DNA of 64,000 nucleotides from an uncultured Lachnospiraceae bacterium (GTDB lineage: Bacteria; Bacillota; Clostridia; Lachnospirales; Lachnospiraceae). Position 1 is the stretch's first letter. Each line of letters begins with the position of its first letter. The notes beneath the pieces were generated by a model. It saw only the letters and a list, made by a program, of their open reading frames with translations. It was not told where the DNA came from and made no database searches. Below, one piece after another: positions 35,931 through 44,943 of this stretch. A program made the position numbers and the translations under genes. Where the stretch lies: assembly GCA_910578795.1 (NCBI GenBank), contig CAJTSD010000001.1, positions 177,841 through 241,840 on the forward strand, written 5' to 3'.

Positions 35931-37181
35931 TTATGCAACGACCTGGTTTCTTCCATTATTTTTACCTACATACAGCTTCTCATCCGCTTTCTTAATTACG
36001 TTCTCGTATCGGATAAACTCTGTTCCATCAGCAACGCCAAAAGTCATTGTAATATCCATTTTGGTTTTTTCATATGTAAAATCATGATCCAAAATACTTT
36101 GACGCAGCTGCCGCGTTCTTGCAACCGTATCCTCATATCTAAGCTTGTACACCAGCAAAAATTCCTCGCCGCCCCAACGGCTTGCAAACCCATACTCCGA
36201 AACATTTTTTTTGATTAAATCGGACACTTCCTGCAGCACATAGTCTCCCGCATCATGCCCATAAGTATCATTGACTTTCTTAAAAAAGTCAATATCACAC
36301 ATAACAACACAGTATAATTCATTTCTTTGCGAAATTGCTGACAGCATCGTGTTGCAGCTTCTTCTGTTATAAAGCTCTGTCAGCGCGTCCCGTTCAATCA
36401 GTTTCTGAAGATTATCCCGCATTTTCAGCGCATAAATGCCAATGGAACCGATTTCATCCTTGCGGTTCACAACGCGGTTCCCGAGTGTAGACCTCAAATT
36501 CCCTTCTGAAATCGCTTTCAGGAAATGATTAATGCTGTTAATATCCGCAATCATATTTGACGAAAATTTCAGTGTAATAAAAACGGAAATAACAATCATA
36601 ATAGCAGAAAATGTCGCAAACCATATAATAACTTCTGTTATTTTATCATAGACCAAACCCTTCTGTTTTCCGGCAAAAATCATGCCTACAATCTCTCCGC
36701 CTGTATTTTTCAGCGGAACATAATATCCAATATACTTTCTGCCATTGATTGATAAATCCTTTGACGAAAAGCTTTGCCCCTGCCTTAATACAACCTCTTT
36801 AACACGGTTCGCCGCTTTTGTTCCCACAGCTGATATGCCATACTCATCTTCTATCGTCGTCATAATACGCAAATCATTCCAAAAAAACGTAATATCAATC
36901 CCCGACTGCTCTTTAATCCGCAAAAGCATTGTCGAATCCGTTATATTCAAATCTCCTTTAAACAGCATTTCATTTTCATATTGATAATCACCACCGATTG
37001 CAAAATCCAGACAGTCAATCAATGTATCCGTAGTTGATATCAGTTCATTTCGAATACTCTGCGTATAAAAGCCATAAAACAACGATACACCGATAACTGT
37101 AATCAGACAACTCAATAAAATAATCGGCAATATTACAATGGGGAGAAGTTTTTTGCGTATGCCTCCTTTTGTTTCTATCAA
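35931..37181 (-). CDS. Membrane diguanylate cyclase (Cache-HAMP-GGDEF)
   Basis: Makes cyclic di-GMP from GTP. The 416-residue protein has TM1 (about 13-37), an extracellular single-Cache domain (about 40-180, with ITFFWNDLRIMTTI), TM2 (about 185-207), a HAMP linker, and a C-terminal GGDEF domain with an intact GGEEF site in SRWGGEEFLL. No RxxD inhibitory site is apparent. The start is judged to be TTG at 37181, with AGGAGG 8 nt upstream; the longer frame runs through the leader. It begins the operon with the permuted binding lipoprotein and protease. Confidence 0.92.
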   Translation of the reverse strand: MIETKGGIRKKLLPIVILPIILLSCLITVIGVSLFYGFYTQSIRNELISTTDTLIDCLDFAIGGDYQYENEMLFKGDLNITDSTMLLRIKEQSGIDITFFWNDLRIMTTIEDEYGISAVGTKAANRVKEVVLRQGQSFSSKDLSINGRKYIGYYVPLKNTGGEIVGMIFAGKQKGLVYDKITEVIIWFATFSAIMIVISVFITLKFSSNMIADINSINHFLKAISEGNLRSTLGNRVVNRKDEIGSIGIYALKMRDNLQKLIERDALTELYNRRSCNTMLSAISQRNELYCVVMCDIDFFKKVNDTYGHDAGDYVLQEVSDLIKKNVSEYGFASRWGGEEFLLVYKLRYEDTVARTRQLRQSILDHDFTYEKTKMDITMTFGVADGTEFIRYENVIKKADEKLYVGKNNGRNQVVA

Positions 37182-37187
37182 CAGATT

Positions 37188-37226
37188 ATCCTCCTGGTCT
37201 TTTTTTAGGAGGATTTTCCTCCTGGT
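37188..37226 (-). promoter_or_regulatory. Competing hairpins that could mask the cyclase ribosome site
   Basis: On the minus strand, ACCAGGAGGA occurs twice (37217-37226 and 37189-37198) and ATCCTCCT lies between them (37207-37214). The middle segment can pair with the upstream copy (AAAA loop), leaving the true AGGAGG free, or with the downstream copy, hiding it. The two pairings exclude each other. Confidence 0.6.
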
Positions 37227-37248
37227 TTCTTTTCCTTTTATCTTATTT

Positions 37249-37277
37249 ATAATAGCATAGTTAAAAATTCTTGGCAA
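37249..37277 (-). promoter_or_regulatory. Promoter of the cyclase-lipoprotein-protease operon
   Basis: Minus strand: TTGCCA, 17-bp spacer ending TGC, TATTAT (extended -10). Transcription would start near 37242, putting both AGGAGG copies of the leader in the mRNA. Confidence 0.75.
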
Positions 37278-37336
37278 CTGCAAAGACTTATAAGCGCAAC
37301 ACTTCTTTAATTTTTAATGCAAACCTTGCCAAACTG

Positions 37337-37345
37337 TGTTATACT
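37337..37345 (+). promoter_or_regulatory. Candidate extended -10 promoter of the LRR gene
   Basis: TGTTATACT fits an extended -10 (TGn-TATACT) 72 bp before the LRR protein start; the -35 region is weak. Confidence 0.4.
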
Positions 37346-37416
37346 TGAAAATAACTATGATGTGAAGCATATGACATATATAACGATATCAACTTACAGA
37401 AAGGAACGATATACCA

Positions 37417-39483
37417 ATGGCATTTCAGAAAAAATGTCCCCTGTGCAGCGCGAAGATGAGCAAAGTGAACGGGATACTTACCTGTCCTGATTGTGGTTAC
37501 AATGAATCCTTCAGCCATTCCTCCTACACAACCTCAGATTCAGGTGAAACAACGAGCACGGCTGCAAATACAAGCCAAAGCTCCCGCTCACTCTACCAAA
37601 ATGCGCAGAACTCCGGTTCTATCCAAGCGGGCGGACAGCAAAACAGCCAAGGCAGTCTAAGACCTTACGAGCAATACCTAAACCAGCAAAACGGCAATGC
37701 CTCATCCGCTCCAAGCTTTGCTGAAATCACGGCTAAGCGGCAGGCTCTTTACGGAAATGAACGAAAAAAATCCACCAACAGCATTTTGATTCTGTGCTTT
37801 GTTTTAATCATTCTCTTTATTTTTATCCTGTTTCTCGTGCTTTCCAGCTTTTTTGGCACATCACACCATGAAGGCAGAGGATCTTCGTCAAAAAGCGATA
37901 CAGGAAACACAAACCGTGCCGGCTCAGGTCACTATTCTACCGATTCGGACGACTCCGGCGAAGGGCTTTCATTGGAAAAAGCGACACTGCCGGTTCCGCA
38001 GTCTGAGTTTTTCAATCAGATGATGTGTCTTATATTTGGCAAAGAAAGTGACAAACTTTCGGCTTCGGATTCCGAGCAAATTGTTTCCCTGCACGTTTAT
38101 AAAGCGGGATATGACTACCTTGCAGTGGATTATGTGCTTGCGGACGGAACGGAAGGGACGGTTTATCCCGCCTCACAGAGTCCTGACATAGAGAAAGACC
38201 TCACCTGTTTTGTGAACCTTGAGGCGCTTTACCTGGAAAAGTATTCCTATGGGGAATTGAACCTGGAGGGGCTGGATAAGCTGCGTACGCTCTACTATGA
38301 CGGATACATAAGCGACATTGAAAGTACCATTTCCCCTGATCAGATTACGGAGCTTGGTCTGTATGATGTACACTTTTCCGCTTCCGGACTGAGCGCTTTT
38401 ACAAACGTTGAGAGTCTTTATTTGGACAGCACTATGCTTACGGATATTAGCGGAATTTCCGAGCTTCCGAATTTAAAAAAGCTGACCATTATGGACGCCG
38501 ATTATATTGACGACCTTTCCGCACTCTATCAGGCAACACAGCTTGAATCCCTTTATATCGAATCAAACGCGCTTCGGGATGTCAGCTTTTTGACAAAATT
38601 TGACAACCTGACAGAGCTTACAATTATTGGAAGCAAGGTGCTTGATTTTACGCCGCTTGCGGAATGTACGGAATTGGAAAGCCTTTACCTGCTGGAAAAC
38701 TATGAGACAACGGATTATGAGTTTGTGAACGGCTTAACAGGGCTGAAAGAATTTGGATTGATGACAAGCTTTGATTTTGACGATTCCGATATGCCTGATT
38801 TATCGGCGCTTAGCAATGTGACAAAGCTTTATCTTGGAAAATATGAGAGCTTTGACAATTTAAAATATATGACGAATGTTGAGGAGCTGATTATTGACGA
38901 CGGCGGCTATGGCGATTTTGGCAGCAATAATTCGCTTTTGCAGCTTCCAAGCCTACGTTCCCTAACCTTGAAAAACAGCTCCGTATCTCCCGAAATGATA
39001 CAGCAGATATCAGAGATTGAGGGACTTGAATATTTGGATTTGTATTCCAGCTATCTTTGGAGTGACATCAGCCCGATTTTCAATCTGCCGAATCTTCAGG
39101 AGCTATACCTTAACTATGCGTCCTTTATGCTAAATACCGATGCGGTTGCGGAAAATGAACGCCTGCGTGTTTTGGATATGGGCAATGCAATAGTTTACAA
39201 AAACAATGCCGACCAATGGGCGAACAAAGAAAACATTGATGTGAAAAGGCTTCAGAAGGCTCTGACAAATCTGCACGGTATGGAAGAGCTGACGCTTGAG
39301 GATTTGACAATGGACAGCGTGGATTTTGCGGGCGGAATGGGAAACCTGAAGATGCTGAATATTACGGATAACTATGTGACTTCGCTTGCACCGCTTGCAA
39401 ATCTGCCGAAGCTTCAAGTCATTGTATGTGAAACAAATCCGATTTCCGATACTGCGGGATTGGATGATATCCTTGTAAAATAA
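37417..39483 (+). CDS. Zinc-ribbon, single-TM, leucine-rich-repeat surface protein
   Basis: 688 residues with no signal peptide. An N-terminal zinc ribbon (Cys7, Cys10, Cys23, Cys26 as CPLC...CPDC) is followed by a Ser/Asn/Gln-rich linker, one transmembrane helix (about 122-147) and, outside, a polar linker and about 15 leucine-rich repeats of internalin/BspA type (about 260-680; units such as LxSLYLDSTMLTDISGIS). The zinc ribbon would be cytoplasmic and the LRR extracellular. LRRs bind proteins, so a sensor or adhesion role is possible but unproven. folD follows after 28 bp. Confidence 0.88.
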   Translation: MAFQKKCPLCSAKMSKVNGILTCPDCGYNESFSHSSYTTSDSGETTSTAANTSQSSRSLYQNAQNSGSIQAGGQQNSQGSLRPYEQYLNQQNGNASSAPSFAEITAKRQALYGNERKKSTNSILILCFVLIILFIFILFLVLSSFFGTSHHEGRGSSSKSDTGNTNRAGSGHYSTDSDDSGEGLSLEKATLPVPQSEFFNQMMCLIFGKESDKLSASDSEQIVSLHVYKAGYDYLAVDYVLADGTEGTVYPASQSPDIEKDLTCFVNLEALYLEKYSYGELNLEGLDKLRTLYYDGYISDIESTISPDQITELGLYDVHFSASGLSAFTNVESLYLDSTMLTDISGISELPNLKKLTIMDADYIDDLSALYQATQLESLYIESNALRDVSFLTKFDNLTELTIIGSKVLDFTPLAECTELESLYLLENYETTDYEFVNGLTGLKEFGLMTSFDFDDSDMPDLSALSNVTKLYLGKYESFDNLKYMTNVEELIIDDGGYGDFGSNNSLLQLPSLRSLTLKNSSVSPEMIQQISEIEGLEYLDLYSSYLWSDISPIFNLPNLQELYLNYASFMLNTDAVAENERLRVLDMGNAIVYKNNADQWANKENIDVKRLQKALTNLHGMEELTLEDLTMDSVDFAGGMGNLKMLNITDNYVTSLAPLANLPKLQVIVCETNPISDTAGLDDILVK

Positions 39484-39511
39484 ATGAGTCATAAAAGAAT
39501 GGAGGATTACA

Positions 39512-40348
39512 ATGTACCAAATAATTGACGGAAAGAAAATATCACAGCAAATTAAGGATGAGCTTAAGGACAAGGTATCCGCGCTGAAAGCAGAAGGGAA
39601 AAGCATCTGTCTTGCAGTGATACAGGTGGGAAGCGATCCTGCATCAAGCGTATACGTCGGCAACAAAAAGAAAGCGTGCGCCTATATCGGCATTGAATCG
39701 CTTGCCTATGAGCTGCCTGAGGAAACGACGCAGGAGGAGCTTTTGGAGCTTGTAAAGAAGCTCAACGCAGACGATAAAGTAAACGGTATTCTTGTGCAGC
39801 TTCCGCTTCCAAAGCAGATTGATGAGGAAAAAGTCATTCAGACCATTGCGCCTGAAAAAGACGTGGATGGTTTCAATGAAAAGAATGTCGGTGCGCTGTG
39901 TGTCGGCAGCAAGGGGTATGTGTCATGCACGCCGCTTGGTATTATTCAGCTTCTAAAGCGCTCCGGTATCGAAATTGCCGGAAAGCACTGTGTTGTTATC
40001 GGAAGAAGCAACATTGTCGGAAAGCCGATGTCCCTTTTGCTTTTGCGGGAAAACGGCACAGTAACTGTATGCCATTCACGTACACAAAATATTAAGGAAC
40101 TCACAAAGCAGGCAGATATTTTGGTTGTGGCAATCGGAAAGCCGAAGTTTGTGGATGAAAGCTATGTAAAGGAAGGCGCAACGGTAATTGATGTCGGCAT
40201 TCACAGGGATGAAAATAATAAGCTCTGCGGTGATGTCGATTTTGAAAAGGTCGCTCCGCACACGAGCGCCATTACGCCCGTTCCTGGCGGCGTCGGACCA
40301 ATGACGATTGCGATGCTGATGTACAATTGCGTAAGCTCTGTGGAATAA
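39512..40348 (+). CDS. folD: Bifunctional methylenetetrahydrofolate dehydrogenase/cyclohydrolase
   Basis: Interconverts 5,10-methylene-, methenyl- and 10-formyl-tetrahydrofolate. The 278-residue protein has catalytic KKKACAYIGI (Lys in SVYVGNKKKA), the QLPLPKQID motif, PEKDVDGFN, the NADP loop VIGRSNIVGKPMSLLL near 167, and the C-terminal TPVPGGVGPMTIAML. GGAGG lies 6 nt before the ATG. Probably co-transcribed with the LRR gene only because of spacing. Confidence 0.97.
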   Translation: MYQIIDGKKISQQIKDELKDKVSALKAEGKSICLAVIQVGSDPASSVYVGNKKKACAYIGIESLAYELPEETTQEELLELVKKLNADDKVNGILVQLPLPKQIDEEKVIQTIAPEKDVDGFNEKNVGALCVGSKGYVSCTPLGIIQLLKRSGIEIAGKHCVVIGRSNIVGKPMSLLLLRENGTVTVCHSRTQNIKELTKQADILVVAIGKPKFVDESYVKEGATVIDVGIHRDENNKLCGDVDFEKVAPHTSAITPVPGGVGPMTIAMLMYNCVSSVE

Positions 40349-40368
40349 ATTATTTAAGATAAAAGAAA

Positions 40369-40394
40369 AAGGGTTCGCCTGACAGCGAACCCTT
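40369..40394. terminator. Bidirectional terminator between folD and the DHH gene
   Basis: Perfect 10-bp arms (AAGGGTTCGC and complement) with a 6-nt loop. On the minus strand TTTTTC follows, on the plus strand GCTTTA. Confidence 0.85.
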
Positions 40395-40400
40395 GCTTTA

Positions 40401-41903
40401 TCATTCACAAACATATGTTTCATCAAATATTTCTTTTTTTACGATATACACATCTGTTTTGTCCTCCGGTGAATAGCAAATGTAATCACCGGCTTTTCCA
40501 TACATATAATTCTCATAATTCCATTTTGAAAATACCTTTGCCGGAATCGTAAGCTTTTTGGCATAAATACAGGAATCTGCCTTTCTGATGCACTGTCTGG
40601 CGTACGGAAGGAGCTCATGCTTTTTTGATTTTGTCAGATCCACAATGGACGGAGCATATTCATATTCTTTATAAAACGCAACATCCAGTGCCTGATACTT
40701 TTGTTCAAATTTATCTTTTTCAATCGGATATACTTCTCCGAGCATTCCGATCATCACATAAATATCCGCAGCTGCCTTTACTGCCATATCGCCTTCATAG
40801 GTCCGAATCCTGCACTCTGTTCCAGGTTCCAAAAAATCAAGCGTCTTTACATAACCGCATACTGTTGGAAGCTTTTTATACAGTGCAAAGTCTGCTGTAT
40901 CTTTGATTCCCTCGCTGGCATACACCACATCACAGCTGTCATAATACTCTTCGGACTTTGAAAAAATATAAGTATCAATTCCCAAATCCCCATACTTTTC
41001 CTTGTACTTAGTCCTGCTGATAAATCCGCCCGCCTTATTCAGATGACCGCCGCCGTTTCCGATGCCCGTCACCAAATATACTACCATATCGTTTGCCGTC
41101 ACATACGGACTGCAGCTTCTGACGGAAAGCTTATACCCTTCCGGAAGCTCATTGAAAATAATACACATGTCAATGCTGTCAACCTGTAGGACAAAATCAC
41201 CTACCAGACCAAGGATGTTCGGGTCGCACGGTTTTGACTTGATAATTGCAAGCCGCTTATTTTCATTATAATTATACCGCAGCATCGCCATGCCCGCCGT
41301 TTCAAATTCCTCAAGCGTAAAGTTTGCATGGGTCACATGATTCAGAAGCTGCTCGTCAATTTTCAGGAAATCCAACATGTCACGCTCAAGCGGGTGCCGT
41401 ACCTCGGAAAGCTCATTGCTGTCCATAAATAATCCATAATACAATGCCGTTGCAACGGAAATGTCCCGGTTGACATCATATCCTTCCGCTTTCAAAAGGT
41501 CATAGCAGATGGTTGCACAGCTTACAATATTACTGCGGATCTCACACATTTCGTCCGACTTTCTCCCCGTATTGTGGTGATCAATCATTGCAATGTTTTG
41601 CGCTTCTATATGCTGCACATTCCCTTCTCCATACTGACAGTCCACCGTCAACAGCAGTTCAGGAACACCAATTTCTACGCCGGGATCATTGAGATACGCT
41701 ACGGGAATATTGAGCCTGTCAATGATCATGCATATATTACTTTTTGTTATTTTTGCGCGTCCGCCATAGACAAGGCGCACCTTTTTGTTTTTCGTCAAAA
41801 AATAGTCATATATCGCATATCCGGAGCCCACTGCATCCGCATCCGGATTATCATGCATCTGAATCACAATGTTATTGTATTTTTCCAAATCGTGAAGCCT
41901 CAT
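40401..41903 (-). CDS. DHH/DHHA1 phosphoesterase with extra C-terminal domain
   Basis: 500 residues, cytoplasmic. The DHH catalytic domain shows the metal motifs MHDNPDADAVGSG near 16, TVDCQYGEGN near 87 and MIDHHNTGR near 106; the DHHA1 part carries the substrate loop GIGNGGGHLNKAGG near 290. An added domain of about 170 residues (VCGYVKTLDFLEPGTECRI onward) is not part of NrnA or RecJ. The enzyme family cleaves phosphodiester bonds in nanoRNA, cyclic dinucleotides or ssDNA; the substrate here is open. GGGGG lies just before the ATG. Confidence 0.88.
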   Translation of the reverse strand: MRLHDLEKYNNIVIQMHDNPDADAVGSGYAIYDYFLTKNKKVRLVYGGRAKITKSNICMIIDRLNIPVAYLNDPGVEIGVPELLLTVDCQYGEGNVQHIEAQNIAMIDHHNTGRKSDEMCEIRSNIVSCATICYDLLKAEGYDVNRDISVATALYYGLFMDSNELSEVRHPLERDMLDFLKIDEQLLNHVTHANFTLEEFETAGMAMLRYNYNENKRLAIIKSKPCDPNILGLVGDFVLQVDSIDMCIIFNELPEGYKLSVRSCSPYVTANDMVVYLVTGIGNGGGHLNKAGGFISRTKYKEKYGDLGIDTYIFSKSEEYYDSCDVVYASEGIKDTADFALYKKLPTVCGYVKTLDFLEPGTECRIRTYEGDMAVKAAADIYVMIGMLGEVYPIEKDKFEQKYQALDVAFYKEYEYAPSIVDLTKSKKHELLPYARQCIRKADSCIYAKKLTIPAKVFSKWNYENYMYGKAGDYICYSPEDKTDVYIVKKEIFDETYVCE

Positions 41904-41960
41904 AATTACCCCCTATTTTATCAAAGTCTGTCCTGTGAAAATTCATTTTCACACTCCCCA

Positions 41961-43310
41961 TTATTCTGACACAAGTGTCATAAATTTCTTGATATCAACC
42001 GTAAGCGCCGGTCTGATTCCAAATCCTTCGGTTCCCACAGTCTGCGTCGTCGTCATATCCGACGTAAGACCATTTGTCACCATATAACATTGGCTTGCAC
42101 GATCTTCTTTCGGTTCCCGCAGCCACCAAAAATAATTCTCAACACCGTAGTCAAGCGAATATCCGCTATACCATTTGGTTGCATCCTGACTGACTGCCGC
42201 CTCTGTCGGCTTCGTTAAAATATTAACATCCGCTTCCTTCATCCATTCTAACTCTTCTAAATCCAGCAAAAATACTTTGTCCCTTGTTACCGCTCCCGCA
42301 GTAGTTACTTCCGTTTCCATGACAGCCTCTTTTTCCTCAGCCGTAAATCCATACAGGAACCCCGCTTCGTCCTCATAGCCGTTTTTCATATCGGACATCG
42401 CCGCTTTGACCGGATGTCCGCCTTCATATGTTACGACCTGCGTGTCACTGTTCAACCAGGCGCGAATATTCGATGTGCCCCATTCATTGCTTCCGCGCAC
42501 TCTTGCCTCGAGCGCCGGATCCGCAAAGTCTTCACCGGAATACTTCCAATAATCCTCTCCGTTCTCCTTATTAAACGTACCGCTGTCAGCCGCATCAAAC
42601 GCCTTCATCGTAATAATATTTTCCGTAATCAGCACGGCACTGCTATGATCCGGCGAAAGATGTATGACTCTCCATATAATGGGCTCATTATTGTATGTAC
42701 CAAATGGAACCGCATCGCCAAGTGCAAGCTCTTTTTTATGAACTACTGCGCCAGATTCCGTCTGCTGCCGGACATCCTCCAGCCGCTGCTCCGACAGCCA
42801 TCCCACAGTCATACCAATTGCAATCACAAGGATTGCAGCCGCTGCAACCAAGATTCCGCGCTTTATTGATTGCATATTCTTACGCTGCTGTTTCGTATTT
42901 GATTCCGGCAAAAGCGCTTCTCTCCCGCTTTGCAGCGCTTCCACACAGTCAAGTATGACATGGAAATCCGTGTCTACTTTCTGATTCACCCACTGATGTG
43001 TCATCAGAAAATATTCCATGGATTTTGTAAGCACGACTTCCTCCATTTTATATACCAAAATCGGAATGGACTTGCTTGCGGCATGTTCCACTTCCCGGAG
43101 CACATGCGGCGAAGTATTGGAATGCTTCGACAAAATGACAACCAAAGCATCGGAACGCTCAATGCCCAGCATCAGCTCCTCCGCATATTCCCGCCCCGAC
43201 CGAATATCACGCGGTGCGATAAAACACTGATGTCCGGCATGCTCCAAAAGGGTACACACCTTCTCTGCACTTTCTGCATCTTTTGAGGAATGCGATATAA
43301 AGATATACAT
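41961..43310 (-). CDS. TIR-domain membrane protein with DUF6273 extracytoplasmic domain
   Basis: 449 residues in three parts. A TIR (TIR_2 type) domain at 1-130 (MYIFISHSSKDAESAEKVCT, RDIRSGREYAEELMLGI, HVLREVEHA) keeps the Glu (Glu73) that aligns with the NAD-cleaving Glu of active TIRs. One TM helix spans about 152-172. A DUF6273-like domain (about 200-449: LGDAVPFGTYNNEPIIWRVI ... GFGIRPALTVD) lies beyond. Many TIR proteins are scaffolds and others are NADases; which applies is unknown. ATG at 43310 has AGGAGA 6 nt upstream; own promoter at 43366. Confidence 0.85.
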   Translation of the reverse strand: MYIFISHSSKDAESAEKVCTLLEHAGHQCFIAPRDIRSGREYAEELMLGIERSDALVVILSKHSNTSPHVLREVEHAASKSIPILVYKMEEVVLTKSMEYFLMTHQWVNQKVDTDFHVILDCVEALQSGREALLPESNTKQQRKNMQSIKRGILVAAAAILVIAIGMTVGWLSEQRLEDVRQQTESGAVVHKKELALGDAVPFGTYNNEPIIWRVIHLSPDHSSAVLITENIITMKAFDAADSGTFNKENGEDYWKYSGEDFADPALEARVRGSNEWGTSNIRAWLNSDTQVVTYEGGHPVKAAMSDMKNGYEDEAGFLYGFTAEEKEAVMETEVTTAGAVTRDKVFLLDLEELEWMKEADVNILTKPTEAAVSQDATKWYSGYSLDYGVENYFWWLREPKEDRASQCYMVTNGLTSDMTTTQTVGTEGFGIRPALTVDIKKFMTLVSE

Positions 43311-43365
43311 ATGTTTTCTCCTGCAATTATTGAACACTTTCTATTTCTGCTGAAACAATATATTT

Positions 43366-43394
43366 ATTGTACCGTTTTCCTCAACATTTGTCTA
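43366..43394 (-). promoter_or_regulatory. Promoter of the TIR-DUF6273 gene
   Basis: Minus strand: TAGACA, 17-bp spacer, TACAAT. It lies between the phosphofructokinase terminator and the TIR start. Confidence 0.7.
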
Positions 43395-43404
43395 TACCAG
43401 TCTG

Positions 43405-43431
43405 AAAAAGGCAGGACTTTTCAGCCCTGCC
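43405..43431 (-). terminator. Terminator after the phosphofructokinase gene
   Basis: Minus strand: GGCAGG stem-loop closing with CCTGCC, followed by TTTTTC. Confidence 0.8.
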
Positions 43432-43457
43432 CTTAGTTTCCCCTGTGAAAATCTTTA

Positions 43458-44684
43458 TTATCTGATCAGCCTCAAATGTCTTGGTCTTCCGTCAACCATC
43501 ATCGGCGAAAGCTCTGCCTGAATCAATGGTGTGATATAGTGGATCAGTTCATCCGATACAAAGGTACCGTCATTGATAATCCACTCAAGCGGCACTTTCT
43601 TCTCAATATTTGCAATCTTATGTACGTCCTGCGTGCTTGTCGTGCAGATATACGGATCCTCCGAAACTCTGTCAAGCACGACAACCTTGCCGGTATCGCC
43701 TTCAAAAGCCGCCTTAACTGCAGCGCCGCCAACCTGGAATGCCTCTGTGATGTCAACACGTGAGGTCATATGCGCGGCACATCTTTGCAAAGAACTCAGC
43801 TCAATCGCACGCGTCTTAACCTTCATCTCCTGCGAAATCCGGTCAGCTAAGAACTTTGCCGTGCCTTGCATCTGTTTATGCCCGAATGCGTCCACGAACT
43901 CTACGTGGTCTGCAAGCTCAAATACATATTTACCGTCCGCGGTCTTGATACCCTCTGAAACGGCAACGACAACAGAACGCCCGTTTGTAGCCAGTTCTCT
44001 TACCTTATTGATAAACTTGTCTATATCAAAAGCAACCTCGGGCAGATAAATCAAATCAACGCCTTCGCAGTCCTCGCCTGCCGCAAGCGCTGCCGCAGCC
44101 GTAAGCCACCCTGCGTTTCGTCCCATAATCTCAATAATCGAGATAACCGGATAGTCATACACAAGACCGTCCCTGATGATTTCCTTCGTCACTGCCGCGA
44201 TATATTTTGCGGCGCTGCCGTAGCCCGGCGTATGGTCTGTGCAGGCAAGGTCATTGTCGATGGTCTTGGGCACACCCATGAATTTAATGTCGCTGCTAAT
44301 CAGGATCGCGTAATCAGACAGCTTTTTGATGGTATCCATTGAATCGTTTCCGCCAATGTAGAAAAATGCCTCAATATCGAGTTCCTCAAGTATCGCGAAA
44401 ATCTTGTCATAAATTTCCTTGTCGTCCTTAATTTCGGGAAGCTTGAAGCGGCAGGAGCCGAGAAATGACGAGGGTGTACGCTTCAACAAGTCGATGTCCA
44501 AATCAGATTTGATATGCTCTGACAGGTCTACATACTGCCTGTCAAGCAAGCCTTTTACGCCGTGCAGCATACCATAAACCTTTCCCGCACCGCGATCCTT
44601 CGCTGTTTTAAATACACCGACAAGGCTTGAATTGATGACCGATGTCGGACCTCCGGACTGACCTACGATTACATTACCACGCAT
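43458..44684 (-). CDS. Pyrophosphate-dependent 6-phosphofructokinase
   Basis: Phosphorylates fructose 6-phosphate in glycolysis, predicted to use pyrophosphate reversibly. The 408-residue protein has GQSGGPTSVIN at the N-terminus, GGND at 111-114 and PKTIDND at 139-145. Asp114 and Lys140 replace the two glycines that define ATP enzymes (E. coli Gly104 and Gly124), which is the recognised mark of the PPi type. EIMGRNAGWLTAA near 185 is also typical. Probable AGGAGG site before the ATG. It is monocistronic. Confidence 0.92.
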   Translation of the reverse strand: MRGNVIVGQSGGPTSVINSSLVGVFKTAKDRGAGKVYGMLHGVKGLLDRQYVDLSEHIKSDLDIDLLKRTPSSFLGSCRFKLPEIKDDKEIYDKIFAILEELDIEAFFYIGGNDSMDTIKKLSDYAILISSDIKFMGVPKTIDNDLACTDHTPGYGSAAKYIAAVTKEIIRDGLVYDYPVISIIEIMGRNAGWLTAAAALAAGEDCEGVDLIYLPEVAFDIDKFINKVRELATNGRSVVVAVSEGIKTADGKYVFELADHVEFVDAFGHKQMQGTAKFLADRISQEMKVKTRAIELSSLQRCAAHMTSRVDITEAFQVGGAAVKAAFEGDTGKVVVLDRVSEDPYICTTSTQDVHKIANIEKKVPLEWIINDGTFVSDELIHYITPLIQAELSPMMVDGRPRHLRLIR

Positions 44685-44775
44685 AGTATTTCCTCCTAAT
44701 TCAAAAATTCAATCGACAAAATAGACAATTTTTTAACAACCTCGTTCTATTTTATCCGTGTTAATCACCAATTTC

Positions 44776-44804
44776 AGTTTATCATGTATTTTGAAATTTA
44801 ACAA
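44776..44804 (-). promoter_or_regulatory. Candidate promoter of the phosphofructokinase gene
   Basis: Minus strand: TTGTTA, 17-bp spacer, TAAACT. The remaining gap to 44914 shows no gene. Confidence 0.45.
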
Positions 44805-44914
44805 CATGTACGATAAAGGAATTTTACTTTTGTTCGATTTTATACAATCTGTCGGTTTCCCTTTTATTTACGTTTTTGCAGTAATCCGTTGTGAGCCCTG
44901 TGCCCATGATTTTA

Positions 44915-44943
44915 TTGCGTGCCTGCTTTTCATATGATATAAT
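44915..44943 (+). promoter_or_regulatory. Promoter of the PD-(D/E)XK-like gene
   Basis: TTGCGT, 17-bp spacer, TATAAT: a near-consensus promoter with about an 85-nt leader before the TTG start at 45036. Confidence 0.8.
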
